DNA from: Azoarcus sp. TTM-91
GTDB lineage: Bacteria > Pseudomonadota > Gammaproteobacteria > Burkholderiales > Rhodocyclaceae
Reading direction: 5' to 3'
Length of the DNA: 51,894 nucleotides
Assembly: GCF_012911025.1 (NCBI RefSeq)
Contig: NZ_WUEI01000026.1
Coordinates: 1 to 51,894 of the forward strand
The translations under genes and the position numbers were made by a program. Positions 1 to 10,438 of this stretch are shown piece by piece (positions within the stretch are counted from its first letter, which is position 1; every line of letters starts with the position of its first letter). A model generated the notes under the pieces. It saw only the letters and a list, made by a program, of their open reading frames with translations. It ran no database searches and was not told where the DNA came from.

Positions 1-21
1 GGTTAGGGGAATGGGAGGGAC

Positions 22-1273
22 TCAGTTCGCCAGCTCGTTCACCGACAGGATGCCGAGCAGGATGGAAACGATGATGGCGGCGATGACCGCGCCCAGCAGC
101 AGGATGAGCAGCGGCTCCAGCAGGGTCAGCGTGCGCTTGATGCCGGCCTGCACCTCGCCATCGGTGACGCGGGCCAGCTCCAGCAGCATGGCGTCCAGCC
201 GGCCGGTTTCCTCGCCCAGCCGCACCATGTTCAGCGCCAGCGGCGAGAACAGCGCGCTGCCTTGCAGCGCATCCGCCAGCCGGCCGCCCTGCTTGATCGC
301 CGGGGCGACGCCGGCCAGCGCGGCGCGCAGGCGCTGGTTGGACATGGTGTCGGCGGCGATGCGCAGCGCCTGCACGATGGGTACGCCATTGCCCAGCAAG
401 GTGCCCATGCCGCGGGCGAAGCGGGTGACCTCGTACTTGCGCACCACGCCGCCCAGCACCGGCATGGCGAGCAGGCGGCCGTCGCGCCAGTCGCGGCCGG
501 CCGGCGTGGCCAGCCAGCGGCGCAGCGCCCAGGTGAAGACGGCGGCGGCCAGTGCCATCAGCCAGCCCCAGTCCGCCACCAGGTGACCGGCGACGACGAT
601 GAGGCGGGTGGGCAGCGGCAGGGCGTCGCCCATGTCGTCGAACAGGCTCTCGAACTGCGGCACGACGAAGCCCAGCATCAGGAAAACGGAGATCGCCGCC
701 ACCACCACCAGGATGGCCGGGTAGGTGAGCGCCGAGATCACCGATTCCCGCAGCGCCTTCACCCGCTCCAGGTGCTCCGCCAGCCGCGCCAGCACCTCGG
801 CCAGCTGGCCGCCCGCCTCGCCGGCGCGCAGCATGTTGACGTAGAACTCACCGAACAGCGGCAGATAGGGCTGCAGTGCCTGGGACAGGCCCTTGCCCGA
901 CTTCACCGCCTTCAGCACCTCGTCCAGCAGCGCGGCGACCGAGGGTTTGGTGGCCATGCCCTGCAGCACGCGCAGGGCGCGGTCCAGCGGCAGTCCGGCG
1001 CGCAGCATGACCGCCAGTTCGCTGGTGAAGGCATGGACGTCCGCCGCGCCGGGACCCTTGTCCCTGGCCAGGAAGCCGCCGGCGAAGGCCGCCTTGTGGC
1101 CGGGCACAGCCTGATCGACAGCCATGGATGGTGCGGCGCTGCCCCGGCCCGCCTCCACCTGCAGCGGCGTCAGCCCGCGCGCCTGCAGCTGGCGGATGGC
1201 GGCTTCGCTGCTGGCGGCCTCCAGCGTGCCGCTGCGCAGCTGGCCATCTCCGGCGGCGGCGCGATAGGCGAAG

Positions 1274-1281
<8 letters not shown>
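22..1281 (-). CDS. gspF: Type II secretion inner-membrane platform protein GspF
   Basis: GspF (419 residues) is the polytopic platform protein that couples the GspE ATPase to pseudopilus assembly in the inner membrane. Two repeated T2SF domains are visible, the first at about residues 85-205 and the second at about 290-410. Hydrophobic segments lie near residues 205-235, 255-275 and 385-415. I start it at ATG 1281-1279 (MPDFAYRAA), the usual GspF N-terminus, rather than at an upstream in-frame ATG that lies inside gspE. That start overlaps the gspE stop by 8 bases (ATGCCTGA), which indicates translational coupling. Later T2SS genes would lie beyond the left edge. The family assignment is secure; whether this is an Hxc-type or Xcp-type system cannot be decided from two genes. 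Confidence 0.93.
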
Positions 1282-2971
<1,690 letters not shown>

Positions 2972-3474
2972 CGCAGGGGCTGCGTCTTTCGGTGAAAGCA
3001 CTGTGAGGGGCTGCACGATATATAGGCAGGAAATCAATAACGGGAGGGGTAGTCAGCGCTAGGCAAGTAGCGAGCCAGCAGAAGTAGGGGAAAAACCCAT
3101 CATAAATAAGCGATATAGCACTGAGGCCAAGCGCCATCGTCAGTGTTGGATGTACAACAATCCGATCCATTTATTGTTTACTTAAGTACATATTTATGGA
3201 TTGGAAGGCGGGCGGGAAGACAGGACTCCTGCTCGTTACAGAGCAGCTAGATTTGGTGGATGTCGCATGTACTTACCTTGATATTCCATCAAGGTGCCGG
3301 GGCGCGAAGAGGTAGGAGGTTATGCAAAGATGTGCGCCCGATGTCAGAGGTCGAGCGAGGAGGCTATGCCTAGTAGGTGGCTATGGCGCGTTCGAGAGAT
3401 CCTAAAAATGACAGGACATATGCCTATAAGGCAGACCGCCCAGCTAAAGCTGGGCGGTCTGCGTCACACAGACC
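2972..3474. other. Intergenic stretch between gspE and the ModA-like gene
   Basis: No supportable gene. The stretch is clearly richer in A and T than gspE/gspF (for example 3170-3200) and must hold the gspE promoter on the minus strand, but I could not fix -35/-10 boxes. It contains three degenerate copies of a purine-rich AGG(A/T)GG(T/C)TATG word at about 3314-3324, 3358-3367 and 3374-3385 with no convincing reading frame behind any of them. A strong hairpin at 3431-3462 is listed separately. Confidence 0.6.
3431..3462 (-). terminator. Hairpin terminator downstream of the first ModA-like gene
   Basis: A perfect inverted repeat: the 15-base arm GCAGACCGCCCAGCT and its complement are separated by two bases (effectively 14 bp with a TAAA loop). 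It lies 12 bases after the stop of the minus-strand ModA-like gene. The downstream tract on the minus strand (CTTATAGG) is only weakly U-rich, so termination strength is uncertain. Confidence 0.6.
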
Positions 3475-4458
3475 TTAGATGCTGCCGTAGCACCTGTTGT
3501 TGAGCCACGTGTTCCAACCCGCGCTGCCGAGATTCATGTACGTCTTGAGATCGGCTGCCAACTGCTCTGCGGCTGAAGTCGTGGCGGGGTTGCCATCGAC
3601 ATTCAAGAGAATGCCCTTCTGATCCAGCGGGTAGTCGGAGAAGGTCACGTACCAGTTGCTGTTCTCGGCGCAGACCTGGCCCCAGGAGACGAAACCTGCC
3701 GTGACATCGCCATTCTCAATGGCCTGGAGGGTGTAGTCGATGTTGTTGTACATGCAGAGGTCTCCCGACGTGCAAGCGCCGCCGGTTCCACCGTTGGTAG
3801 GCGCAGTGCCACTACCATACGGAGAGGCTAGCCATTGCTTCATCGCCGTAAGGATGGTTCGCGCTGCAACCCCATAGGGCGCTCCAGGTACGTTTCCGAT
3901 GCCGAGGCTGTCGACGTTGCTTTCGTTGACTCGGACATAGTCGGCGTAGCCGTCGGCAGTGGCGGTGGAGTCCAGGGAACTGATGCCATCTTCGATAAGG
4001 TCATCCTTAGTGAGACCGGTGATGTCAGAGTTTGTATACAGCACGGGAATGCCATAGGCGTACCTGAAGGCCGTCGCTCCAGACTGCACGTAGCTGGTGC
4101 CTTGCAAGGACGTCGGGGTGGTGGCGTTAGCGGCGAGGAAAAGGGTGTAAGGGTACGCAGGCGTGCCGGTGATCTCGCCGTAGATGGTGGCGGTGGAGTC
4201 GTGGCAGACGCGTATCGTTTTCGTGGTCGGCAGCAAGGTCGCCAGGAAGCTTGAGACGAGGTCCTGCGCAGGTCCGTAGAAGTTCGATGCGACCACGATG
4301 GTTGTCGCAGCTGCCGGAGCAGGGGAAGCGTTGCTGACGTTCGTGCAGCCGGCGATAGCCCAGCAATTACCAGTGGCGAAGGCAATGCCCAGCGCAGCGA
4401 GATGGGGCAGGAAATTCTTGGTCGGGTTCTCTTTCTTCAGATTCTGGTTCGACATCAT
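3475..4458 (-). CDS. Orphan ModA-like periplasmic substrate-binding protein (copy 1)
   Basis: This 327-residue exported protein has the periplasmic binding protein type II fold and is closest in pattern to molybdate-binding ModA. An N-terminal signal peptide (basic region, then a hydrophobic stretch at about residues 17-36) precedes the first beta strand (TIVVASNFYGPA). ModA-like landmarks are Y-P-Y-x-L-F-L-A-A (compare ADVFLSA), APYGVAARTIL and GFVSWGQVC. It has an unusual number of cysteines (VCHD, ACTSGDLC, QVC, NRC), which suggests disulfides. No ModB or ModC transporter genes are nearby. The start is ATG 4458 with GAGG about seven bases upstream. It is divergent from tpsA1 and next to type II secretion genes, so it may be a secreted binding protein rather than a transport component; that is inference. 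Its ligand is unknown. Confidence 0.75.
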   Translation of the reverse strand: MMSNQNLKKENPTKNFLPHLAALGIAFATGNCWAIAGCTNVSNASPAPAAATTIVVASNFYGPAQDLVSSFLATLLPTTKTIRVCHDSTATIYGEITGTPAYPYTLFLAANATTPTSLQGTSYVQSGATAFRYAYGIPVLYTNSDITGLTKDDLIEDGISSLDSTATADGYADYVRVNESNVDSLGIGNVPGAPYGVAARTILTAMKQWLASPYGSGTAPTNGGTGGACTSGDLCMYNNIDYTLQAIENGDVTAGFVSWGQVCAENSNWYVTFSDYPLDQKGILLNVDGNPATTSAAEQLAADLKTYMNLGSAGWNTWLNNRCYGSI

Positions 4459-4546
4459 TCCTATTCCTCGAAAAAACCGTCCTCAGGATGAATTTCCTGG
4501 CGGTACGGCAAAGCAATAAAAGTGAAGCGGTAGTTGCCGCCATCTT

Positions 4547-4570
4547 TCGATATATTTACCTATATATCGA
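4547..4570. promoter_or_regulatory. Inverted repeat TCGATATAT-N6-ATATATCGA, possible operator
   Basis: A perfect 9-base inverted repeat with a 6-base spacer (TTACCT) lies about 90 bases upstream of the ModA-like start. The geometry suits a dimeric transcription factor. No regulator gene in the window is an obvious partner. Function is inferred only. Confidence 0.4.
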
Positions 4571-4723
4571 TAGGCGATGAACTGCCTCGGATGGCGGTAT
4601 TCAGTTAGCAAATTGTGAGCCATTCGTCATTTCTTGATGACACTTAGGCATACCAACAGATTTGACGAAGCAGGTCGAGAGGTTTTTGTAGGTTGTCTGT
4701 CAAAAATGCCTTTTACTGTATTG

Positions 4724-4753
4724 TTGACAACATAATATTTGAGAAAATGTAAT
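4724..4753 (+). promoter_or_regulatory. Candidate sigma70 promoter for tpsA1
   Basis: TTGACA (4724-4729) is a perfect -35 box. TGTAAT (4748-4753) matches the -10 consensus at five of six positions, with an 18-base spacer. The -35 box sits inside a small palindrome, TGTTGACAACA (4722-4732), that could overlap an operator. This would give a leader of roughly 240 bases before the tpsA1 start at 5005. Prediction only. Confidence 0.4.
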
Positions 4754-5004
4754 TATTTTCTATGTTAATGTTTTTAAATGATTAATATGTAATTTTCAAC
4801 GATGTCAATAACTTCGAAAATATAGATAATGTCCAGGCGTTGCCTGCGGCTCTACGGTTGGAAAATGATGCTCGATAAGTCCATGAGAAACGCTATGGCA
4901 TTAAATTTGCTGTGTGCATTACTCGTAGGGATATCTCTTTGGTCTACCATCACTGAGGCGTGGAACGTTGTGATGGTTTTCCTTATATACTTAAGGAACA
5001 TGCA

Positions 5005-8000
5005 ATGCGCTCCATTATCTCCAGACCCTATGAGGGATGTCATAGAAATAGCCCTCGCCAGCGAGGTTTTCGCCCTCGTGCGTTGGGTCTTGCCATCTCC
5101 TCTTTGCTGTGCCCCCTGTTCGCCCAAGCTGCGCCCACCGGAGGTGTCGTAACCAGCGGTAGTGCATCCATCGTTCAGTCCGGCAATCTGACGTCCGTCA
5201 CCCAGAGTTCGCAGAAAGCAGCCATCAACTGGCAGGGCTTCAGTATCGCGCCCACCGAAACGGTAAGCTTCAACCAGCCCAACGCGGCTGCCATCACCCT
5301 CAACCGGGTTGTGGGCAACGAACGCAGCGTCATCGAAGGCGCGCTCAACGCCAACGGCCGTATCTTCCTGATTAACTCCAACGGCGTTCTGTTCACCCAG
5401 GGCAGTTCGGTCAATACCGCCGGCCTGGTTGCGAGCACGTTGAACCTGAGCGATGCCGATTTCGAGCAGGGAAATTATGTGTTCCAAGGGAATGGCAGCG
5501 GTGCCTCCGTCATCAACCTCGGCACGCTGACCGCGGATGAGGGCGGCTACATCGCCCTACTGGGCGATACTGTTTCCAACCAGGGCGTGATTACCGCGAC
5601 CAAGGGCACGGTTGCCTTGGCCGCCGGCGAGAAGATCACGCTGAACTTCAACGGCGACTCCCTGTTGTTGGTGACGCTGGACGAAGGCGCGCTGAATGCG
5701 CTGGTCGAGAACAAGCAAGCGATTTACGCCGATGGCGGCAAGGTCTTCTTGACCGCCAAGGCTGCCAATGAAGTGCTGGGCAGTCAGGTCAACAACAGCG
5801 GTATCGTGCAGGCGCGCACGCTGGGCGATCTGACCCGAGGTGAGATTGTTGTCAATGCATATGGTGGTACCGCCAATATTGACGGCACCCTCGATGCGTC
5901 AGCGCCTACCGACGGCGATGGCGGCACCATCGAAACCAGCGGCAAGAAAGTCAAGATCTCGGGTAGTGCCGCCATCACGACCAAGGCTAATAGTGGAACA
6001 AATGGTGAATGGGTGATCGGCAGCGATGGATACACCGTCGCAGCCAGTGGCGGGGACATAACGGGCGCCCGGCTCTCCAGTCTCTTAGACGCGAACACCA
6101 CGAATATCCGGATCAACTCTACTTCGGGCTCTGGCTCAAATGGAGCTTTGAATGTGAATGATGTGGTGACCTGGAGTAGTGATGCCAAGCTCACACTTGA
6201 GGCGAGCAGCGATGTTGGCGTTAATGCGGCTATTAGCACGGCCGGCAACTCAGCCAGCCTTACTCTCACAGCAGGTGAGGACATCAACGTCAATGCCGAC
6301 ATCACGCTTAGCGGCAGCAATGCCGTATTGGAGATGAATTACGGCGGGGATTACCACATTCTCACCAGCGCGAGTTACAGCGGCACGACGACGGATGCCG
6401 ACGGCAATCTCGTTGCCAACAGTGCGCCGGAAGGGGCCGAATACGCCAGTATCACCCTGAGCGGTGCGAATGCCGGCCTGATGATCAATGGTAACAGCTA
6501 CACGCTGATTCATAACATCGCAGAGCTTGATGCTATTGACGAATATAACGCGGTTACGGGCAGTGGCACGGAAAAGAAGAAGGACGGACATTACGCTCTG
6601 GCACAAGATATCGATGCTCAGGGATATACCTTCCTCAAATCGCTGATTTCGACGAAATCGAGTACGTCATTCGCCGGGACGCTCGCTGGTCTTGGACATG
6701 AAGTCAGCAATCTGACGATATCGGCTAGCGCCACAGACTATATAGGCTTGTTCGGTTACATCAACCTCGGGACTGTCCGAGATCTGGGCGTGGTCAATGC
6801 AAATATATACGGCAAGAGATATGTCGGAGCTCTGACTGGCTATGCATTGGATAGTGTCATGACGAATGTATATAGCTCAGGAACTATTCAAGGTACTTCG
6901 TATCTCGGCGGACTAATTGGCAGATTGACACGTGGAGGATTGAGCTACGCCTACTCCGAGGTGAATATCACTGGAAATGGCTCTGGCTATGTCGGCGGCC
7001 TGGTTGGTTATGCACAATACACCAAGGTAGCGAATTCTCATGCCGTAGCGAATCTTGAAAACATAGGCTTCAGCACCGGCGGTCTGGTTGGGGATGTCTT
7101 GGGGAGCGTCGTAGAGAGTTCATACGCTTCAGCCGATATCGACGGCAGCCCGGGAACCTATAGTCTAGGTGGGCTGGTGGGGTCGTTCTCCACGTTCTCT
7201 GGATATGAGTCTTATATAAAAAATTCATTTGCCGTAGGAGGCGTGAGGGGAGGTTATAACCTCGGGGGGCTTGTCGGTCGTATAGAAGGTTCTGCATACG
7301 GAGTGATCTCGAACAGCTATGCGAAAGGCGATGTCGTCGGTACATACGGGTCCAGCATCGATACAGAGCATGGCATCGGCGGGCTGGTCGGCATCATTTA
7401 CATGGATGAGGGCGTGAAGTTCGACATCGAGTATTCCAAGGCCTACGGAAACGTCTCTTTCGCCAATCAATACAACGGATATGCAGGTGGTCTGGTCGGC
7501 TTCTACCAGGCGGGCAGCGGAAGCCGGATCTACAAGTCCAGCTCCTATGGAAATGTCATTGCTCCCGGGGGTAGTTATGTTGGAGGGCTTGCAGGGTGGC
7601 TTTCTGGCGTGAACGTGTCTTCGTCCTCCGCCTCCGGGAATATCCGTGGGGTTAACGGCGTAGGCGGTTTGGTTGGAATCATGCTGAATGGAACAGTCAG
7701 TGATTCTTCCTTCTCCGGGACGGTTAGCGGCTCCCAATATGTCGGGGGGATTGTTGGTCAGGTCGCGAGTGGAGTGGACATCGTCAATAGTTATTTTCGG
7801 GCGAGTGATGGCCTGGTTGGGGTGGGTAATTCCGAGTATTTCACTGGTATTGATGGCAGTGTGGGGTTGGGCGAAGAACAGTTCGCGGATCTGGAGCATT
7901 ACCTGGATGGGACCATCGACCAAGTGCTGGCTGCCCGCACTGAAGCTGCAGCTAAGGCGGCGGCAGAAGCAAAGGCCAGGGCTGAGGCTGCAGCAGAGTT

Positions 8001-8232
8001 GCAGGCCAGAAGCGAGGCGGGGGCTCAGCTTGGCAGTGCCGTCAGTTCCGAGTCCATGCGCCAAGGAGCGCGTCCGCAACAGCAGGTGCCAGACTTGGCT
8101 GTGTCCCCCGGGGCGAAGCTCGATAGCAATCTGGTTTATGCGGATACCTCTGACTTCTCCGCTGGAATCAGACGTATCGAAGTGGATGGAGTTAGCTTTG
8201 AGTTAGAGGAGGAAGGGAGTGGTAGCGATTGA
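5005..8232 (+). CDS. TpsA exoprotein with FHA-type TPS domain and GLUG repeats (TpsA1)
   Basis: This 1075-residue secreted exoprotein belongs to a two-partner secretion system. After a signal peptide (cleavage near residue 42, FAQA-A) comes the haemagglutination-activity/TPS domain at about residues 43-185. It carries the LxxNxNGVLF signature as INSNGVLF, where NPNG is usual. A beta-helical region follows, then about eleven GLUG-type repeats (GGLVG-like) over about residues 548-930. An alanine-rich, probably helical stretch lies at about 977-1012. The C-terminus holds IRRIEVDGVSFEL (1055-1067) and an acidic tail, both shared with the second TpsA. I chose ATG 5005 over an upstream GTG at 4960 because AAGGA lies seven bases before it. 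The gene is AT-richer than tpsA2, which hints at separate acquisition. Likely an adhesin or matrix protein; its target is unknown. Confidence 0.88.
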   Translation: MRSIISRPYEGCHRNSPRQRGFRPRALGLAISSLLCPLFAQAAPTGGVVTSGSASIVQSGNLTSVTQSSQKAAINWQGFSIAPTETVSFNQPNAAAITLNRVVGNERSVIEGALNANGRIFLINSNGVLFTQGSSVNTAGLVASTLNLSDADFEQGNYVFQGNGSGASVINLGTLTADEGGYIALLGDTVSNQGVITATKGTVALAAGEKITLNFNGDSLLLVTLDEGALNALVENKQAIYADGGKVFLTAKAANEVLGSQVNNSGIVQARTLGDLTRGEIVVNAYGGTANIDGTLDASAPTDGDGGTIETSGKKVKISGSAAITTKANSGTNGEWVIGSDGYTVAASGGDITGARLSSLLDANTTNIRINSTSGSGSNGALNVNDVVTWSSDAKLTLEASSDVGVNAAISTAGNSASLTLTAGEDINVNADITLSGSNAVLEMNYGGDYHILTSASYSGTTTDADGNLVANSAPEGAEYASITLSGANAGLMINGNSYTLIHNIAELDAIDEYNAVTGSGTEKKKDGHYALAQDIDAQGYTFLKSLISTKSSTSFAGTLAGLGHEVSNLTISASATDYIGLFGYINLGTVRDLGVVNANIYGKRYVGALTGYALDSVMTNVYSSGTIQGTSYLGGLIGRLTRGGLSYAYSEVNITGNGSGYVGGLVGYAQYTKVANSHAVANLENIGFSTGGLVGDVLGSVVESSYASADIDGSPGTYSLGGLVGSFSTFSGYESYIKNSFAVGGVRGGYNLGGLVGRIEGSAYGVISNSYAKGDVVGTYGSSIDTEHGIGGLVGIIYMDEGVKFDIEYSKAYGNVSFANQYNGYAGGLVGFYQAGSGSRIYKSSSYGNVIAPGGSYVGGLAGWLSGVNVSSSSASGNIRGVNGVGGLVGIMLNGTVSDSSFSGTVSGSQYVGGIVGQVASGVDIVNSYFRASDGLVGVGNSEYFTGIDGSVGLGEEQFADLEHYLDGTIDQVLAARTEAAAKAAAEAKARAEAAAELQARSEAGAQLGSAVSSESMRQGARPQQQVPDLAVSPGAKLDSNLVYADTSDFSAGIRRIEVDGVSFELEEEGSGSD

Positions 8233-8298
8233 GCGGCCCCCGTTTCTTTTTCCGCAAACTCGGCAAGACCTATATGCTCCATTTCATATCGAATAATC

Positions 8299-10011
8299 AT
8301 GAATAAGAAAACGAAGAATGTTTCCAATTGCCGCTATTTGGCTGTTCTCTGTATTGCCATCTTTCATTCCTTGCCTGGGTTGGTTCTGGCCCAAGCGGTA
8401 GTCCCCCCGGGCATCGGCGAAGCCATCAAGGAAACTCAACCCCCGCGCCCGCTGGCACCGCAACAAGCCCCCGCCCCGGTAATCATCCAGCAAGATGAAG
8501 CCCCCCTACGCCTGCAATCTAGCGAAACACTGATGGTTCAAGCCTTCCGCTTCGAAGGCGCGGATTTCATTTCCGAAGAGGAATTGCAGGAGCGGGTGGC
8601 GTCTTACCGGGGGCGTGCCCTGAACATGATGGATATCGAGGAAGCGGCGGGGCGGATTACCGCGCTTTACCGCAGCCGGGGTTATCCGGTGGCGCGTGCT
8701 TATGTGCCGCGGCAGGATGCGCGGGATGGGACGCTGACCATCCGGTTGCTGGTGGGCAAGTACGGCAAGGTGTCGTTGCGCAATCGCTCGCTGGTGGGTG
8801 ATGGCCTGTTGAAGGGCGCGTTGGCGCCGCTGGAGGCGGATGCGGCGGTGTCGCGGGAGACGCTGGAGCGGGCGATGCTCATCGTCGGCGACATGCCGGG
8901 CGCGGAGATGCCGCGGATGGCCATTTCGCCGGGCGAGCGGCAGGGGAGTTCCGACCTCGAGGTGGAGGTGGACGCCGGCAAGCGCTTTGGCGCTTATGCG
9001 ATGGCGGACAACCAGGGATCGCGCTACACCGGTCGCAATCGCCTGCGCGCCGGGGTGGATCTGAATTCGCCGCTGGGGATTGGCGACCGTCTCTCGCTGT
9101 CGGGGATGGCTTCCGAGGGCGAAGGCTTGGCGAATGGCCGATTGGCGTATGGTTTTCCGCTCGAGGCCAACGGCCTGCGTGGCGAGATCGCGGCGTCCAA
9201 GACCACCTATGAGCTGGGCAAGGAATACAAGGATCTGGACGCGACCGGCGATGCTTATTCAATAGAGGGAACGCTGAGCTATCCGCTGATCCGCAGCCGG
9301 GATCGCAACCTTTATCTCAACCTGAACCTTGCCGCCCGGCGCATGCGGGACGAGATCGAGGCGACCGATACGAGCAACAGCCGCAAGAGCAAGGTGGGCA
9401 CGTTGGGGGCGCAGTATGAAAGCTGGGGTAGCCTCCTTGGCTATTCCAGCTACAGCGGTTTCAACTTGGGCCTGACCTATGGCCACCTTGAACTGTTGAA
9501 CGCAGACGAAGAAGCCCTCAACAAAGCCGGCGCGAATACCGGCGGCGACTACGGGCGGCTGAACCTGAGCTTCACCGGCAGCCTCGCCCTGAGCGAGCAG
9601 TTCAGCCTCTCGGTGGTGCTGAGCGGTCAGAAAGCGCTGATGGGCAAGAACCTGGATGGCTCCGAGCAGATGAGCATCTCCGGCACCAACGGGGTGAAGG
9701 CGTACCGCGAGGTGGTGCTGGGCGACAACGGCTACCTGGCCAATGCCGAGCTGCGTTACGTGCTGCCTGAGGTTGCCGGGCTGAATCATTCGCTTGGGCT
9801 CTTCACCGATACCGGCCGTATCCATCTGCAGAACGCCGACTACACCACGACCAATGGCGTGCGCCTGTCGGACGTTGGCGTGGCGTATTACGTTGGCTAC
9901 AAGGCGCTGATGGGCAGTATCCAGGTGGCGCGCAAGGTGGGGCCGCGTCCCGGCGTGGTCGAGGAGGACGACAAGACCCGCGTACTGCTGCAGGTTGGCC
10001 TTGCGTTCTAG
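8299..10011 (+). CDS. TpsB outer-membrane transporter, ShlB/FhaC family (TpsB1)
   Basis: This 570-residue Omp85-superfamily barrel exports TpsA1. A signal peptide ends near VLAQA. A proline-rich linker leads to POTRA domains, recognisable from VQAFRFEGADFISEEEL and RSRGYPVARAYVP. The 16-strand barrel then runs from about residue 230 and ends in phenylalanine (QVGLAF), as outer-membrane barrels do. The L6-loop motif that normally reads VRGY/F is VKAY here (lysine at residue 467), an unusual substitution of the conserved arginine. It starts 66 bases after tpsA1 with no good ribosome binding site, so it is probably expressed through the same transcript. It overlaps the downstream lipoprotein frame by 17 bases if that gene starts at TTG 9995. 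Confidence 0.92.
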   Translation: MNKKTKNVSNCRYLAVLCIAIFHSLPGLVLAQAVVPPGIGEAIKETQPPRPLAPQQAPAPVIIQQDEAPLRLQSSETLMVQAFRFEGADFISEEELQERVASYRGRALNMMDIEEAAGRITALYRSRGYPVARAYVPRQDARDGTLTIRLLVGKYGKVSLRNRSLVGDGLLKGALAPLEADAAVSRETLERAMLIVGDMPGAEMPRMAISPGERQGSSDLEVEVDAGKRFGAYAMADNQGSRYTGRNRLRAGVDLNSPLGIGDRLSLSGMASEGEGLANGRLAYGFPLEANGLRGEIAASKTTYELGKEYKDLDATGDAYSIEGTLSYPLIRSRDRNLYLNLNLAARRMRDEIEATDTSNSRKSKVGTLGAQYESWGSLLGYSSYSGFNLGLTYGHLELLNADEEALNKAGANTGGDYGRLNLSFTGSLALSEQFSLSVVLSGQKALMGKNLDGSEQMSISGTNGVKAYREVVLGDNGYLANAELRYVLPEVAGLNHSLGLFTDTGRIHLQNADYTTTNGVRLSDVGVAYYVGYKALMGSIQVARKVGPRPGVVEEDDKTRVLLQVGLAF

Positions 10012-10438
10012 GTTCTGGCCGAGGACGGCGGGAGCGGGCGCCTTGCTGCTGCTCGCCGCGGGCTGCGCAAACACGGTGAACACCGAGTACACCGCCGAGC
10101 AATTCGTGCGGGCAACAAAGTGGTGCCACGACAACGCCCGCATGGAGCAGGTGCTGCAGCCGGATGCCTGGTTCTCCCGCTTCGTGGCTTGCCGCCGTGA
10201 GCATGTGATGCCCTTCGAGATCCAGGTTTTCCGGCGCGAGAAGGAGGTGGGGGAGATGTACGACGAACTCGCCCGGATCGCGCCGCTGGTGGACAAGAAG
10301 CAGGTATCCGCCAGGTCCGCGATGATGAAGTGGCAGCAGCTGATGCGGGAAAAACTGGCCATCGATTGCGCCATCATCATCGAGCATGCGGACGGCGGCG
10401 GGCAGTGCGCGGGCCTTCGGGCTGCGCGGGTGCGGTGA
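9995..10438 (+). CDS. Small lipoprotein of unknown function in the TPS operon
   Basis: This 147-residue protein has an arginine-containing N-terminus, a hydrophobic stretch and a lipobox, LLLAAGC, so it should be lipidated at that cysteine. The mature part is alpha-helical looking, with three further cysteines before the tail (KWC, VAC, IDC). I do not recognise the family. No ATG precedes the signal. The frame opens with TTG at 9995, or alternatively 10001, inside the last codons of tpsB1, implying translational coupling. Its place between tpsB and exbB parallels that of PhdA in the P. aeruginosa pdt cluster (there between pdtA and pdtB); homology to PhdA is not established. Start codon uncertain. 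Confidence 0.65.
   Translation: MALRSRFWPRTAGAGALLLLAAGCANTVNTEYTAEQFVRATKWCHDNARMEQVLQPDAWFSRFVACRREHVMPFEIQVFRREKEVGEMYDELARIAPLVDKKQVSARSAMMKWQQLMREKLAIDCAIIIEHADGGGQCAGLRAARVR

Larger units (their letters stand above)
4459..5004. other. AT-rich divergent regulatory region, ModA-like gene / tpsA1
   Basis: This stretch of 546 bases has no supportable gene and is the most AT-rich part of the window (about 4690-4830). It holds a 24-base inverted repeat (4547-4570), a candidate sigma70 promoter (4724-4753), the word TATAGATAAT (4821-4830) and the tpsA1 ribosome binding site AAGGA just before 5005. A short hydrophobic reading frame around 4862-5000 runs into tpsA1 in another frame and I do not call it. 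Confidence 0.6.

Noticed and set aside
3294..3503. Reading frame with several AGGAGG-ATG pairs
   Set aside because: The purine-rich words are too close to the ATGs, the frame runs into the hairpin and the ModA-like gene on the other strand, and the protein has no recognisable features.
4700..4730. Possible Pho box upstream of tpsA1
   Set aside because: CTGTCAA and CTGTATT are present but 19 bases apart; a Pho box needs 11-base spacing of the half sites.
4862..5000. Short hydrophobic reading frame before tpsA1
   Set aside because: It runs on into tpsA1 in another frame and has no ribosome binding site. The ORF extension is explained by overlap with the real gene.
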